Shown here: positions 41,755 to 49,851 of the stretch, in pieces
Layout: each line of letters opens with the position of its first letter
Position numbering within the stretch: position 1 is the first letter of the stretch
Assembly (NCBI GenBank): GCA_965220835.1
Contig: OZ244842.1
Location: 2,480,001 to 2,544,000 of the forward strand
Direction: 5' to 3'
DNA length: 64,000 nt
Source: Azophilus sp965220835
GTDB lineage: Bacteria > Pseudomonadota > Gammaproteobacteria > Pseudomonadales > Azotimanducaceae
Program-made: the position numbers and the translations under genes
The notes under the pieces: model-generated
Database searches by the model: none
Told to the model about the DNA's origin: nothing
Seen by the model: only the letters and a program-made list of their open reading frames with translations

Positions 41755-42779
41755 TCGCCAAGGAGCTGCGCCACCGCCCGGCGCACCCTTAGGGTGGAGC
41801 CCACCTCATCAAGCGGGTCGCGGCGCAGCCGGTGCCGCAGCGCCGGTTCCGCGACCTGCCGCAGGTGCTGCACAGCCACCTTGGCGTCGCCCTCCAAAGC
41901 AGCGACGGCGCGCGCGGCCCTGATCAAAGTCAGCTCCCCGCGCAGGCCGTCGGTGCCGAGCTTCACGCAAAGGTCCGCAGTGGTCCTCAGCATCTCCTCC
42001 GGAACCTCGACGGCAGGCAAGGCCGATCGCGCTTCGGTGACCTGTCTTCTGATCTTGCCGTCCCGGCTTCGCCAGCGCCGGACGAAGGCGGACGGATCCT
42101 GCTCGAAGGCGTCTCTGCGGCGCACCACCTCGATGCGCACATCGAGGTCGGAGGGCGTGCGCACCTCGACGGACAAGCCGAAGCGGTCGAGAAGCTGGGG
42201 CCGCAACTCGCCCTCCTCGGGGTTGCCGCTGCCGACCAGCACGAACTCCGCCGGGTGCCGTACGCTCATCCCCTCCCGCTCCACAACGTTCTCGCCGGAT
42301 GCCGCAACGTCCAGCAGCAGATCCACCAAGTGGTCCTCAAGCAGGTTGACCTCGTCAATGTAGAGGAATCCGCGGTTGGCGCTGGCCAGCAGCCCTGGCT
42401 CAAACTTGCGCACCCCTTCGGTGAGCGCGGCCTCAAGGTTCAGGGCCCCGACAATGCGGTCCTCCGTGGCGCCGAGCGGCAAATCGACCACCGGCACCGG
42501 CTGCTTGCGCACGCGCAGGCTGTCCTTTGCCCTGCGCTTGGGGCAATCCGCGCAGAGCTTTACGTCATTGACCGCCGGATCACATCGGTAGGGGCAATCG
42601 GCGACGGTCTCCATCATGGGCAGCAGACCGGCCAAGCCCCGAACGGCCGTGGACTTCCCCGTGCCGCGGTCGCCGAACACCAGCACACCGCCGATTGCGG
42701 GTTCCACGGCGGCAATGAGCAGCGCCAGCCGCATCTCGTCCTGGCCAACCAAGGCCGAAAAGGGATATGCCAGCCCCAT
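41751..42779 (-). CDS. bchI: Magnesium chelatase ATPase subunit I
   Basis: 342 residues, AAA+ ATPase. Walker A GDRGTGKST (about residues 36-44) and Walker B LYIDEVNLLED. Lies 22 bp after puhE and overlaps bchD. Confidence 0.97.
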   Translation of the reverse strand: MGLAYPFSALVGQDEMRLALLIAAVEPAIGGVLVFGDRGTGKSTAVRGLAGLLPMMETVADCPYRCDPAVNDVKLCADCPKRRAKDSLRVRKQPVPVVDLPLGATEDRIVGALNLEAALTEGVRKFEPGLLASANRGFLYIDEVNLLEDHLVDLLLDVAASGENVVEREGMSVRHPAEFVLVGSGNPEEGELRPQLLDRFGLSVEVRTPSDLDVRIEVVRRRDAFEQDPSAFVRRWRSRDGKIRRQVTEARSALPAVEVPEEMLRTTADLCVKLGTDGLRGELTLIRAARAVAALEGDAKVAVQHLRQVAEPALRHRLRRDPLDEVGSTLRVRRAVAQLLGE

Positions 42780-42801
42780 GCGCGTCCGCTACCGCTCCGG
42801 G

Positions 42802-43587
42802 CTAGTCGTCGCGGTCTCTGGCGGGGGACGGGCCGTGATTGGCCCACTGCCACAATCCCGTGTCGCCCAGAGGCACCATCAATAGCACGTGTTCAAGAAT
42901 GGCCAGACCAACCAGCGTGGCCAGCAAAGTGAGTCCCAGCGAACCGGCCCCGCCCAAATCCGCGAACCCGCCCGCCCCTTGGATGAGCATCGCCAGCAGC
43001 GCCACCGAAGTGAGCATGGAAACTGGGAACAGCGGATTCATGCTGCGCTTGCGAAAGTAGGTCTTGAGATAGGCCAGGTTTTCGGGAAGCCAATCCTCCG
43101 CCAAGTTGCGCACGCCCAGGAACACGTTCAGCTTGGCGCTGAGCCGCATTCCCCAAAGTGCGACAAAGGTCCAAAAGCCCACTTGGTTGGGCTGCCCCCA
43201 AGTCAGCGCGGCCAAGGCCAAGACCGTGGCCACCAAGGCCAGCTCGTGATGCAGCACGGCTTGGCTGGCGTGCAGGAAATGCCGCCAACCGCCGCTGTCC
43301 GCCTCCCGGCCGCGCGTGCGCGGGCCGGTCACGAAGCCGGTCAGGAAGCTGATCTCGTGCCAACCCCAGATCACCAGTGCCGAGGTGAAGCCGATGAAGG
43401 CGCCCATGACCGTGGGCTGACGGGCGCTGAACGCCAAGGTGGCAAGTGCCGCGACCAAGGCCAGTGAGGCGACGGCCAAGCTCAATCGAAACGTCCGGCT
43501 GGGCCGGTTGACCAAGGCGAGGACGGCGCCCGTGCCGATCCACCACAGAAAGATTGCGTAGATGACCGCGGCGATCTGCAAGCTCAT
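42802..43587 (-). CDS. puhE: Photosynthetic complex assembly protein PuhE (DUF3623)
   Basis: 261 residues with about seven hydrophobic helices. Motifs WGWHEISFLTGFVTGPR and HELALVATVLAL fit PuhE, which influences bacteriochlorophyll supply in Rhodobacter. Follows acsF by 13 bp, the usual puhABC-acsF-puhE order. Confidence 0.92.
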   Translation of the reverse strand: MSLQIAAVIYAIFLWWIGTGAVLALVNRPSRTFRLSLAVASLALVAALATLAFSARQPTVMGAFIGFTSALVIWGWHEISFLTGFVTGPRTRGREADSGGWRHFLHASQAVLHHELALVATVLALAALTWGQPNQVGFWTFVALWGMRLSAKLNVFLGVRNLAEDWLPENLAYLKTYFRKRSMNPLFPVSMLTSVALLAMLIQGAGGFADLGGAGSLGLTLLATLVGLAILEHVLLMVPLGDTGLWQWANHGPSPARDRDD

Positions 43588-43600
43588 GGGACGCCGGGCG

Positions 43601-44833
43601 CTACCAAACCGGCGCCACTCTCACGGCGGCGGGAATCTCGTTGGATTGCGTCGGCAGCAGGAACAGCCCCAAGAGCGTCACGGCGGCCATCGGCGCAAGC
43701 GCCAATCGCTTGGCCAAGCCCAGCACGCCACCGCGCGAACGGGCGGCCGTGGCGGCTTCGTTGATCCGGCGGAGCCGTTCCAATCCGGCCTTGAACCTCG
43801 GCGAATCGATGTCCAGGGTGATGGGAAACACCTGCCGGGAGATCTCGGTGGTGATGTTGAAAACGGTGTAGTCGAACGCCGTGGGGTCCATGCCCAGCGC
43901 CTGGTAGAGGGCGGGGCGGGTGTGGTCGCGGACGTACATCGTGGCGAACACGGCCAGCAGGAAGAAGCGAATCCACAACCGATTGTGCCCGCGCAGCAGG
44001 TGGGGATTGGCCCGCATCATCAGGGCGAAGGCTTCGCCATGACGAAACTCATCGTTGCACCAGTGCTCGAACCAGTCGAAGATCGGGTGGAACTTGTGCT
44101 CTGGATGGCGCTCCAGATGCCGATAGATGGTGATGTAGCGCGCGTAGCCGATCTTCTCCGAGAGATAGGTGGCATAGAAGATGAACTTGGGCCGGAAGTG
44201 CGTGTACTTCTTCGCCTGCATCAAGAAACCGAGGTTCACGGCGACGCCGAGGTCCTTGAGAACCTGGTTGATGAACCCTGCGTGGCGTGATTCGTCCCGG
44301 GACATGTAGGCCATCAGCGACTTGACGTCCGGATTCTCCACCGACTTGCTGATGTCGGCATAGAGCACGCGGCCGGAGAACTCCGCAGTGATGGAACTGA
44401 CCAGGAAGTCGAGGAAATCGCTCTTTAGGGTTTCCGGCATCTCGTCGAGCCTGTTCGGGAAGTGCGAGACGCCCTTGAAGTGGTCTTTATTGGCGTCGGT
44501 CTCGAACTCCGAGAGGATTTGGTCCCATTCGCGCCTGACGGGGCTGACGTCGAGCCGGTCCATGGCCTTGAAGTCCGTGGTGTAGAACCTTGGACTTAGC
44601 ATGGTGTCCTCGACGGCCTGCCGGGTGGCTTCGTTGAGGGTGGTCTCTGGTTTGTCCGCGCTTTTGTCCGCGCTTTTTTCCGCGCTTTTTTCCACGCTTT
44701 TGTCCGCGTTTTTGTCCGCGCTTTTGTCCACGGTCTTGTCCACGGTCTTGTCCACGGTCTTGTCCACGGCCTTAGCCACGGTTTTGTCCACGGTCTTTTC
44801 CACGGTCTTTTCCACGGTCTTTTCCACGATCAT
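43601..44833 (-). CDS. acsF: O2-dependent Mg-protoporphyrin IX monomethyl ester cyclase with N-terminal tetrapeptide repeat
   Basis: 410 residues. The di-iron core shows the ligand motifs SRDESRHAGF and NDEFRHGEAF. It forms ring E using O2. Residues 2-61 are fifteen tetrapeptides (VEK/VDK/ADK preceded by Thr or Ser), which the family lacks; normal AcsF begins near residue 70. GGAGGAG lies seven bases before the ATG, supporting this start, which overlaps the puhC 3' end by 62 bp. No BchE was found in the window. Confidence 0.94.
   Translation of the reverse strand: MIVEKTVEKTVEKTVDKTVAKAVDKTVDKTVDKTVDKSADKNADKSVEKSAEKSADKSADKPETTLNEATRQAVEDTMLSPRFYTTDFKAMDRLDVSPVRREWDQILSEFETDANKDHFKGVSHFPNRLDEMPETLKSDFLDFLVSSITAEFSGRVLYADISKSVENPDVKSLMAYMSRDESRHAGFINQVLKDLGVAVNLGFLMQAKKYTHFRPKFIFYATYLSEKIGYARYITIYRHLERHPEHKFHPIFDWFEHWCNDEFRHGEAFALMMRANPHLLRGHNRLWIRFFLLAVFATMYVRDHTRPALYQALGMDPTAFDYTVFNITTEISRQVFPITLDIDSPRFKAGLERLRRINEAATAARSRGGVLGLAKRLALAPMAAVTLLGLFLLPTQSNEIPAAVRVAPVW
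44651..44830 (-). repeat. Fifteen 12-bp repeats, partly read in two frames (puhC and acsF)
   Basis: Imperfect 12-bp units (GTGGAAAAGACC type) encode TVEK/TVDK/SADK in acsF. Over 44772-44833 the same DNA also encodes the last 20 residues of PuhC as RGKD repeats in another frame. Confidence 0.9.
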
Positions 44834-45326
44834 GAGGACGCTCCTCCAGCGTCTGCTGTGCTTCGATTTTACCCGCCGATTGCGCCGCCGCCACCAGCTC
44901 GACGAACACGCCGGCATTGTCCGGACCGAACGCCTCGAGATCCACGGACTCACCGCTGACCGGATCGCTGAGCGAGAGCCTGCCGTCCGCCCAGCGCGTG
45001 AGCCTGAAAGGCACCGTCGAATCCACTTCGTAGGGCTTTCGATAACGCGCCAGACCCCGCAGCGTGCCCCTCAGGAACCCTTGGGTCCCGGGCGGAAAGA
45101 CCTTGAGGGGATGCTCCTCATCGGCGTAATAGACTTCCACTGCCCCGTCCGCCCCGTCCACGAAACGCAGGTCCAAAGTCACGAAGGGCGCCGAGTCCGG
45201 CATGCGGGTGGCACCGACCCCGCTGGTCTGGGAGAACAGCACGGACAGCAGCGCGAACGTCAGCAGAAGCGCGGTGCCGAGCACGACGCCGCGGGGCAGC
45301 CAGCGATTGTGCGATGCACCGCTCAT
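44772..45326 (-). CDS. puhC: Photosynthetic complex assembly protein PuhC
   Basis: 184 residues: one N-terminal membrane helix (about residues 12-32) and a periplasmic domain with the family stretch DGADGAVEVYYADEEHPL. Aids reaction centre-LH1 assembly. The last ~20 residues are basic RGKD repeats produced by the DNA repeat shared with acsF. 7 bp after puhB. Confidence 0.9.
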   Translation of the reverse strand: MSGASHNRWLPRGVVLGTALLLTFALLSVLFSQTSGVGATRMPDSAPFVTLDLRFVDGADGAVEVYYADEEHPLKVFPPGTQGFLRGTLRGLARYRKPYEVDSTVPFRLTRWADGRLSLSDPVSGESVDLEAFGPDNAGVFVELVAAAQSAGKIEAQQTLEERPHDRGKDRGKDRGKDRGQNRG

Positions 45327-45333
45327 GGGCCCA

Positions 45334-45987
45334 TCAGGATGCGCCCGCCGCCACGCCTTGCTGGGCGCTGCCGTCGGCACTGTCCGCCGCCCCTTGCGAG
45401 CCCGTCTTGGCGTATCCGCGCAGCGCGGCTCCCAACAGGTCCGCAACCCGCGCGGCATCCGCAACCGCCCGGAACATGGGCCGCGGCGGCGTGAACCGCC
45501 AAGGTCGAACGTGCGGCCAGAGCACCAAGTAGCCGACGCGTGCCGTTGGCAGCAGCGAAAGCACCACATCCCCGGAGCCGTCCCGGTAGGATCTAAGCGC
45601 GGCGCCCTGCACCACATCAAAGGGCACGTTTGTGGTGATGGGCAAGGCGATGCCCGCCCGGATCACCACCCGGCGGGAGGTAATGGTGTAAACGGTGGTT
45701 CGGCTGACCAGCCAGCCCAGAACGAGGAAGATCGCGAACGTCGCGCCCGCCGGGACGCCGAGCCAGAGAATCGAGATGAAGACATCGCCGACGGGCACCG
45801 AGCCGTTGACTGCGTCGAGACAACGCCAAGCGGCGATGATCAGAAAGTAGATGCTGACCAGCCGCGAGGGAAAAATCGTCCAAGCCGCCCGCCGCCATTC
45901 GGGGGCGCCTTGCCAGAGGAGATCCTCCCCTGCGGGCAGCGGCTCGGGCAGGCCAGGGACGGGTTCGACCGCGAAGTCGTCGTGCAT
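45334..45987 (-). CDS. puhB: Photosynthetic complex assembly protein PuhB
   Basis: 217 residues. N-terminal LPEPLPAGEDLLWQGAPEWR and a PH-like domain (VYTITSRRVVIRAGIALP) after membrane segments are typical of PuhB, needed for reaction centre assembly. C-terminal tail is Ala/Gln-rich. 24 bp after puhA. Confidence 0.93.
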   Translation of the reverse strand: MHDDFAVEPVPGLPEPLPAGEDLLWQGAPEWRRAAWTIFPSRLVSIYFLIIAAWRCLDAVNGSVPVGDVFISILWLGVPAGATFAIFLVLGWLVSRTTVYTITSRRVVIRAGIALPITTNVPFDVVQGAALRSYRDGSGDVVLSLLPTARVGYLVLWPHVRPWRFTPPRPMFRAVADAARVADLLGAALRGYAKTGSQGAADSADGSAQQGVAAGAS

Positions 45988-46011
45988 CAGAACCGATCCA
46001 TCAAGCGCCGC

Positions 46012-46779
46012 TTAGATCACCGGTTCCTGCCGGGACTCCGTCGCATACAGGGAGCCGGCGGCGAAGTAGGCCGTGATCTTGTCCTCCTCCAGGCGCGTCA
46101 CCTGATCCGGCGAACGAAGCCTTGGAATGCCGGCAAACTGCGCAGCGAGCAGCTCCTGAACCTGAACTCGGCCTTGGCGGGCAGCGACCCTTGCGAACCC
46201 CATGGGTATCAGCGCCCTTTGCCCATCCGCCGTCACTTCCATTTCGAGGTAGCGCGCCATCGGCTCCGAGCGATCCACCCAGACGTCCACGACCGTGCCG
46301 GCGGGCTTAGCATCCGCGCCAACCACGGTCATGCCCCGCGGGTCGGGGTCCCTGCGCTCAACGGAGAAGTCGGAAGCCACTCTGAGCGGCACGATCTTCG
46401 GCTCTCCCTCAAAGGTCAAATCCGGCTCGTCGTCCCGCTCGGCGTAGGCACCCGGGCCGACAGCAGCGGCCATGGCGTCCCCAACCGGCTGCAAAGGCGC
46501 TCCCGGCCAATCGGCCGCTGGTTCCGCGTTTGGCGACCGCGCCTCCTCCGCCCGGGGCGCTTGCCGGGTTTGGCCGTCCGGCAGCCGGAAGTACTTCGGG
46601 GCGGGCACGGCGGGGAAGCCCTGCACACGCACGTTTCTCTGCGCATCGGACTCCAGCGGATAGCCTTCGCGCTTGTCTTCTCGCCTGAGGTAGATGATCA
46701 GCCCGGCGAAGAATATCCAGAACGCATACAGCACCATTTGCGCCACATCGACGTAGCCAGTAAGGGATCCTGATTCCAT
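46012..46779 (-). CDS. puhA: Photosynthetic reaction centre H subunit
   Basis: 255 residues: one membrane helix (VDVAQMVLYAFWIFFAGLII) followed by YLRREDKREGYPLE and a cytoplasmic PRC-barrel-like domain that caps the quinone side. 26 bp after lhaA. Confidence 0.96.
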   Translation of the reverse strand: MESGSLTGYVDVAQMVLYAFWIFFAGLIIYLRREDKREGYPLESDAQRNVRVQGFPAVPAPKYFRLPDGQTRQAPRAEEARSPNAEPAADWPGAPLQPVGDAMAAAVGPGAYAERDDEPDLTFEGEPKIVPLRVASDFSVERRDPDPRGMTVVGADAKPAGTVVDVWVDRSEPMARYLEMEVTADGQRALIPMGFARVAARQGRVQVQELLAAQFAGIPRLRSPDQVTRLEEDKITAYFAAGSLYATESRQEPVI

Positions 46780-46805
46780 GGCACTCTCCTGCTATCGTGC
46801 TTACA

Positions 46806-48227
46806 TTAACCCGGAAATCGTGCAAGGCCAAGCGGCTGCGGAATGCGTGATGCGGCTCGCCGATGCTTGACCAGTGGCCCGAGGATGACCAAGGTCACAA
46901 ACAGGAGCACGATCTCCAGAAAGTAAACCACGCCGTAGGCCGTTGCCTCGCCAACCATGGCCGGCCCGAGGGCGCCCCGTTCGGCAAGATTGCCCGCGAC
47001 ATCCCGCAACGCGCCGCCCAGCGCGATGCCGACCCCCGACGCAAAGGCCTGCACCGCGCCCCAGGTGCCCAACGCCAAGCCGGCCTGACCACCGGCGGTC
47101 AGGTTCATGGCAGCCGTCAGCGTGCCGACCGCGAACATGCCGGCCCCGCAGCCGATCAGCGTGGTGCCGGCCCTGAACAGCGTTGGCGAATCCAATGGGG
47201 CCGCGAAGATCACGGCCGAGAAGGCAGCGATGCCCAGGAGCGCGCCATGGGCCGCGATTCGCTGCGGGTCCGCACCCCGGCGCAGGCGGTGGGCCGAGAA
47301 CGCCAACGCCGCCAAAGCGCCCGCCGCCAACAGCGCCGTCAGCGTGGTGGTGGCGCTGACGCTCAGTGCCAGGACTTCGCCGCCGTAGGGCTCCAGAAGG
47401 ATGTCCTGCAAGGCGAACGCCGCCGTGCCCAATGCCACGGCGGCGAGAAACCGGATGGCTTGGTCGTGCCGGACGAACGCCTGCCAAGCGGCGCGAAACG
47501 GGGGACGCGGCGCCGCGCGCCGCGGTTTTCTGGTTTCCTGCTTCCAGAGCGCGGCCACGTTCAAGACCATCGTCAACACCGCCGCGCCCTGCACCACGCG
47601 GATCAGCTTGATCTGCTCGAAGTCCTTAAGCAGGTAGCCGAACACCAGCGCACTGAGAATCATCCCCACCAAGAGCATCACGTAGAGCAGGGCGACGACG
47701 CGCGGGCGGGCGTCCTCGGGCGCCAAGTCGGTGGCCAGCGCCAGCCCGGCGGTTTGGGTGGTGTGCATGCCGGCGCCGACCAGCAGAAACGCCAGCGCGG
47801 CGCCAGCGGTGCCGATCCATATGGGTCCGTGGGTGTCGCCGGAAAGCACGAACAGCGCAAACGGCATGAACGCGAAACCGCCGAACTGCAGCATGGAGCC
47901 CATCCAAATGTAGGGCACCCGTCGCCAGCCGAGCGCCGAACGGTGGGTGTCCGACCGGAAGCCGATGAGCACCCGTAGCGGGGCGAACAGCACGGGCAGG
48001 GACACCATGGCCGCGACCACCGCAGCGCCAATTCCGAGTTCGACGATCATCACCCGGTTCAGGGTGCCGTTCAGCAGCACGATGGCCATGCCGACGGAGA
48101 CTTGGAAGAGCGACAGCCGGATCAACCGCCCCAAGGGCAGGTCGGCGCTGGCCGCATCGGCAAAGGGGAGATAGCGGGCGCTGATCCGCGACCAGCCTTG
48201 GGCAAAGCTGCTCCCGCCCGGGTTCAT
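46806..48227 (-). CDS. lhaA: LH1 assembly protein LhaA (PucC family)
   Basis: 473 residues with about 12 helices, clearly paralogous to the PucC at 28541 (LSLFQVSVGMAIVLLNGTLNRV; RVLIGFRSDTHRSALGWRRV). The bchM-lhaA-puhA position identifies it as LhaA. Overlaps bchM by 4 bp. Confidence 0.93.
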   Translation of the reverse strand: MNPGGSSFAQGWSRISARYLPFADAASADLPLGRLIRLSLFQVSVGMAIVLLNGTLNRVMIVELGIGAAVVAAMVSLPVLFAPLRVLIGFRSDTHRSALGWRRVPYIWMGSMLQFGGFAFMPFALFVLSGDTHGPIWIGTAGAALAFLLVGAGMHTTQTAGLALATDLAPEDARPRVVALLYVMLLVGMILSALVFGYLLKDFEQIKLIRVVQGAAVLTMVLNVAALWKQETRKPRRAAPRPPFRAAWQAFVRHDQAIRFLAAVALGTAAFALQDILLEPYGGEVLALSVSATTTLTALLAAGALAALAFSAHRLRRGADPQRIAAHGALLGIAAFSAVIFAAPLDSPTLFRAGTTLIGCGAGMFAVGTLTAAMNLTAGGQAGLALGTWGAVQAFASGVGIALGGALRDVAGNLAERGALGPAMVGEATAYGVVYFLEIVLLFVTLVILGPLVKHRRAASRIPQPLGLARFPG

Positions 48228-48925
48228 TCCCGGCTCAACTCCACCGCCTCGGATGCGTAGAAGCCGACCTGCACCCGCTGCTGACGGGCCAGCCGCCAGG
48301 CACCGAGCCGCGTTTCGCCGTCCAGCAGGGCGCGCATTTGGCGGCGGTCAACGGGTTGCACGTCCGGGGCTCGGTTGCGGCGCGGAAACAGCCGCCCCAG
48401 GGTATGGGCCAACGCCAAGGGCACGGTTCGCGGCACAAAGGTGAACAGCATGGAGACGCGCACGCTGCCGGCCAAGCGCGCGAGCATGTCGGCGATGACC
48501 TCGGGCGGGTAGTGGATGAGCGAGTCCATGGCCACCACATGGTCGAACGCCTCGCCGGACACATCCAGCATGTCGCCCACCCGAAAGTCGATGGCACCCC
48601 GGTCGATGTCTTCCGGCAAGTCTTCCTGAGCGTGGCCAACCAGCGCGGGCGACAGGTCCACGGCCGTCACGCGGGCACCGCGGCGAACGGCCTCAAAGGC
48701 CAGCAGCCCGGTGCCGCAGCCGGCATCGAGCACTTGGCGGCCGGACAGATCTTCGGGCAGCCATCCGAGCAGCGTATCCCGCATGAGCGCACGGCCTTGG
48801 CGAACTTTTTCGCGAACTCGGCCAACCGCGGCGTCAGAGCTCAAACGAATCCAGTTCTGGGAAGCCGTCCTGTCGAAGTAAGTCTGCAGCTCCGCGCGCC
48901 GCTCCTCGTAGGACGTCGCCTGCAT
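48224..48925 (-). CDS. bchM: Mg-protoporphyrin IX O-methyltransferase
   Basis: 233 residues with SAM motif VLDAGCGTGLLAFEAVRRG and the family start YEERRAELQTYFDRTASQNW. Methylates the C13 propionate before ring closure by AcsF. One-base overlap with bchL. Confidence 0.96.
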   Translation of the reverse strand: MQATSYEERRAELQTYFDRTASQNWIRLSSDAAVGRVREKVRQGRALMRDTLLGWLPEDLSGRQVLDAGCGTGLLAFEAVRRGARVTAVDLSPALVGHAQEDLPEDIDRGAIDFRVGDMLDVSGEAFDHVVAMDSLIHYPPEVIADMLARLAGSVRVSMLFTFVPRTVPLALAHTLGRLFPRRNRAPDVQPVDRRQMRALLDGETRLGAWRLARQQRVQVGFYASEAVELSRE

Positions 48926-49851
48926 TACTCGAAGCCTAGGAAATCAAATATGTCCCTATCCTTCATCGGCTCCGCCGTTTGCGGCTCCTTGTTGGCCAGC
49001 AGGCTCGAAGCCAACCTCAGGTACTCGTCCCGAACCGCCTCAAGCTCCTCCGAAGGCACGGACTCCACCATCTCGAACAGCGTGCTCTTCTTCAGCCGGC
49101 TCTGCCGAATGATGTCCAGGTCCGGGAAATGGGCCACCCGTTCGAGGCCGATGGCCTCGTTGAACCGGTCGATCTGATCCGTGCCGGCACTGCGATTGGC
49201 GATGACGCCGCCCAAGCGAACCGCGTAGTTCCTCGACTTGGCGGTGATCGCCGCGACGATTCGGTTCATGGCGAAGATGGAGTCGAAGTCGTTGGCGGTC
49301 ACGATCAGCGCCCGCTCCGCATGCTGCAGGGGTGATGCGAAGCCGCCGCAGACGACATCGCCCAAGACGTCGAAAATGACGATGTCGGTGTCCTCGAGCA
49401 GGTGATGGGACTTCAGCAGCTTGACGGTCTGGCCGACCACGTAGCCGCCGCAGCCGGTGCCCGCTGGCGGGCCTCCCGCCTCAACGCACATCACGCCGTT
49501 GTAGCCCTCGTAAACGTAGTCGTCGGGCTGCAGCTCCTCTTGGTGGAAGTCCACGGTCTCCAGGATGTCGATGACCGTGGGAACCAGCCTCTTGGTCAGG
49601 GTAAAGGTCGAGTCGTGCTTGGGATCGCAGCCAATCTGCAGCACGCGTTTGCCAAGTTTGGAGAACGCCACGGACAAATTCGACGCCGTGGTGCTCTTGC
49701 CGATCCCGCCCTTGCCGTAAATCGCGAACACCTGGGCCTTGTCGATCGCCACATCCGGATCGAGATGCACCTGCAGGCTGCCCTCGCCGTCGTCGGGGGG
49801 GCCATCAATGGTGCGCGCCGATATGCGCGTCGCGTTCATGCTCATGCTCAT
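48925..49851 (-). CDS. bchL: Protochlorophyllide reductase iron protein BchL
   Basis: 308 residues, NifH-like. Walker A GKGGIGKST at residues 46-54; cluster Cys in GTGCGGYVV and DVVCGGFAS. Supplies electrons to BchNB. ATG codons at 49845 and 49839 are alternatives. Overlaps bchH by 4 bp. Confidence 0.97.
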   Translation of the reverse strand: MSMSMNATRISARTIDGPPDDGEGSLQVHLDPDVAIDKAQVFAIYGKGGIGKSTTASNLSVAFSKLGKRVLQIGCDPKHDSTFTLTKRLVPTVIDILETVDFHQEELQPDDYVYEGYNGVMCVEAGGPPAGTGCGGYVVGQTVKLLKSHHLLEDTDIVIFDVLGDVVCGGFASPLQHAERALIVTANDFDSIFAMNRIVAAITAKSRNYAVRLGGVIANRSAGTDQIDRFNEAIGLERVAHFPDLDIIRQSRLKKSTLFEMVESVPSEELEAVRDEYLRLASSLLANKEPQTAEPMKDRDIFDFLGFE

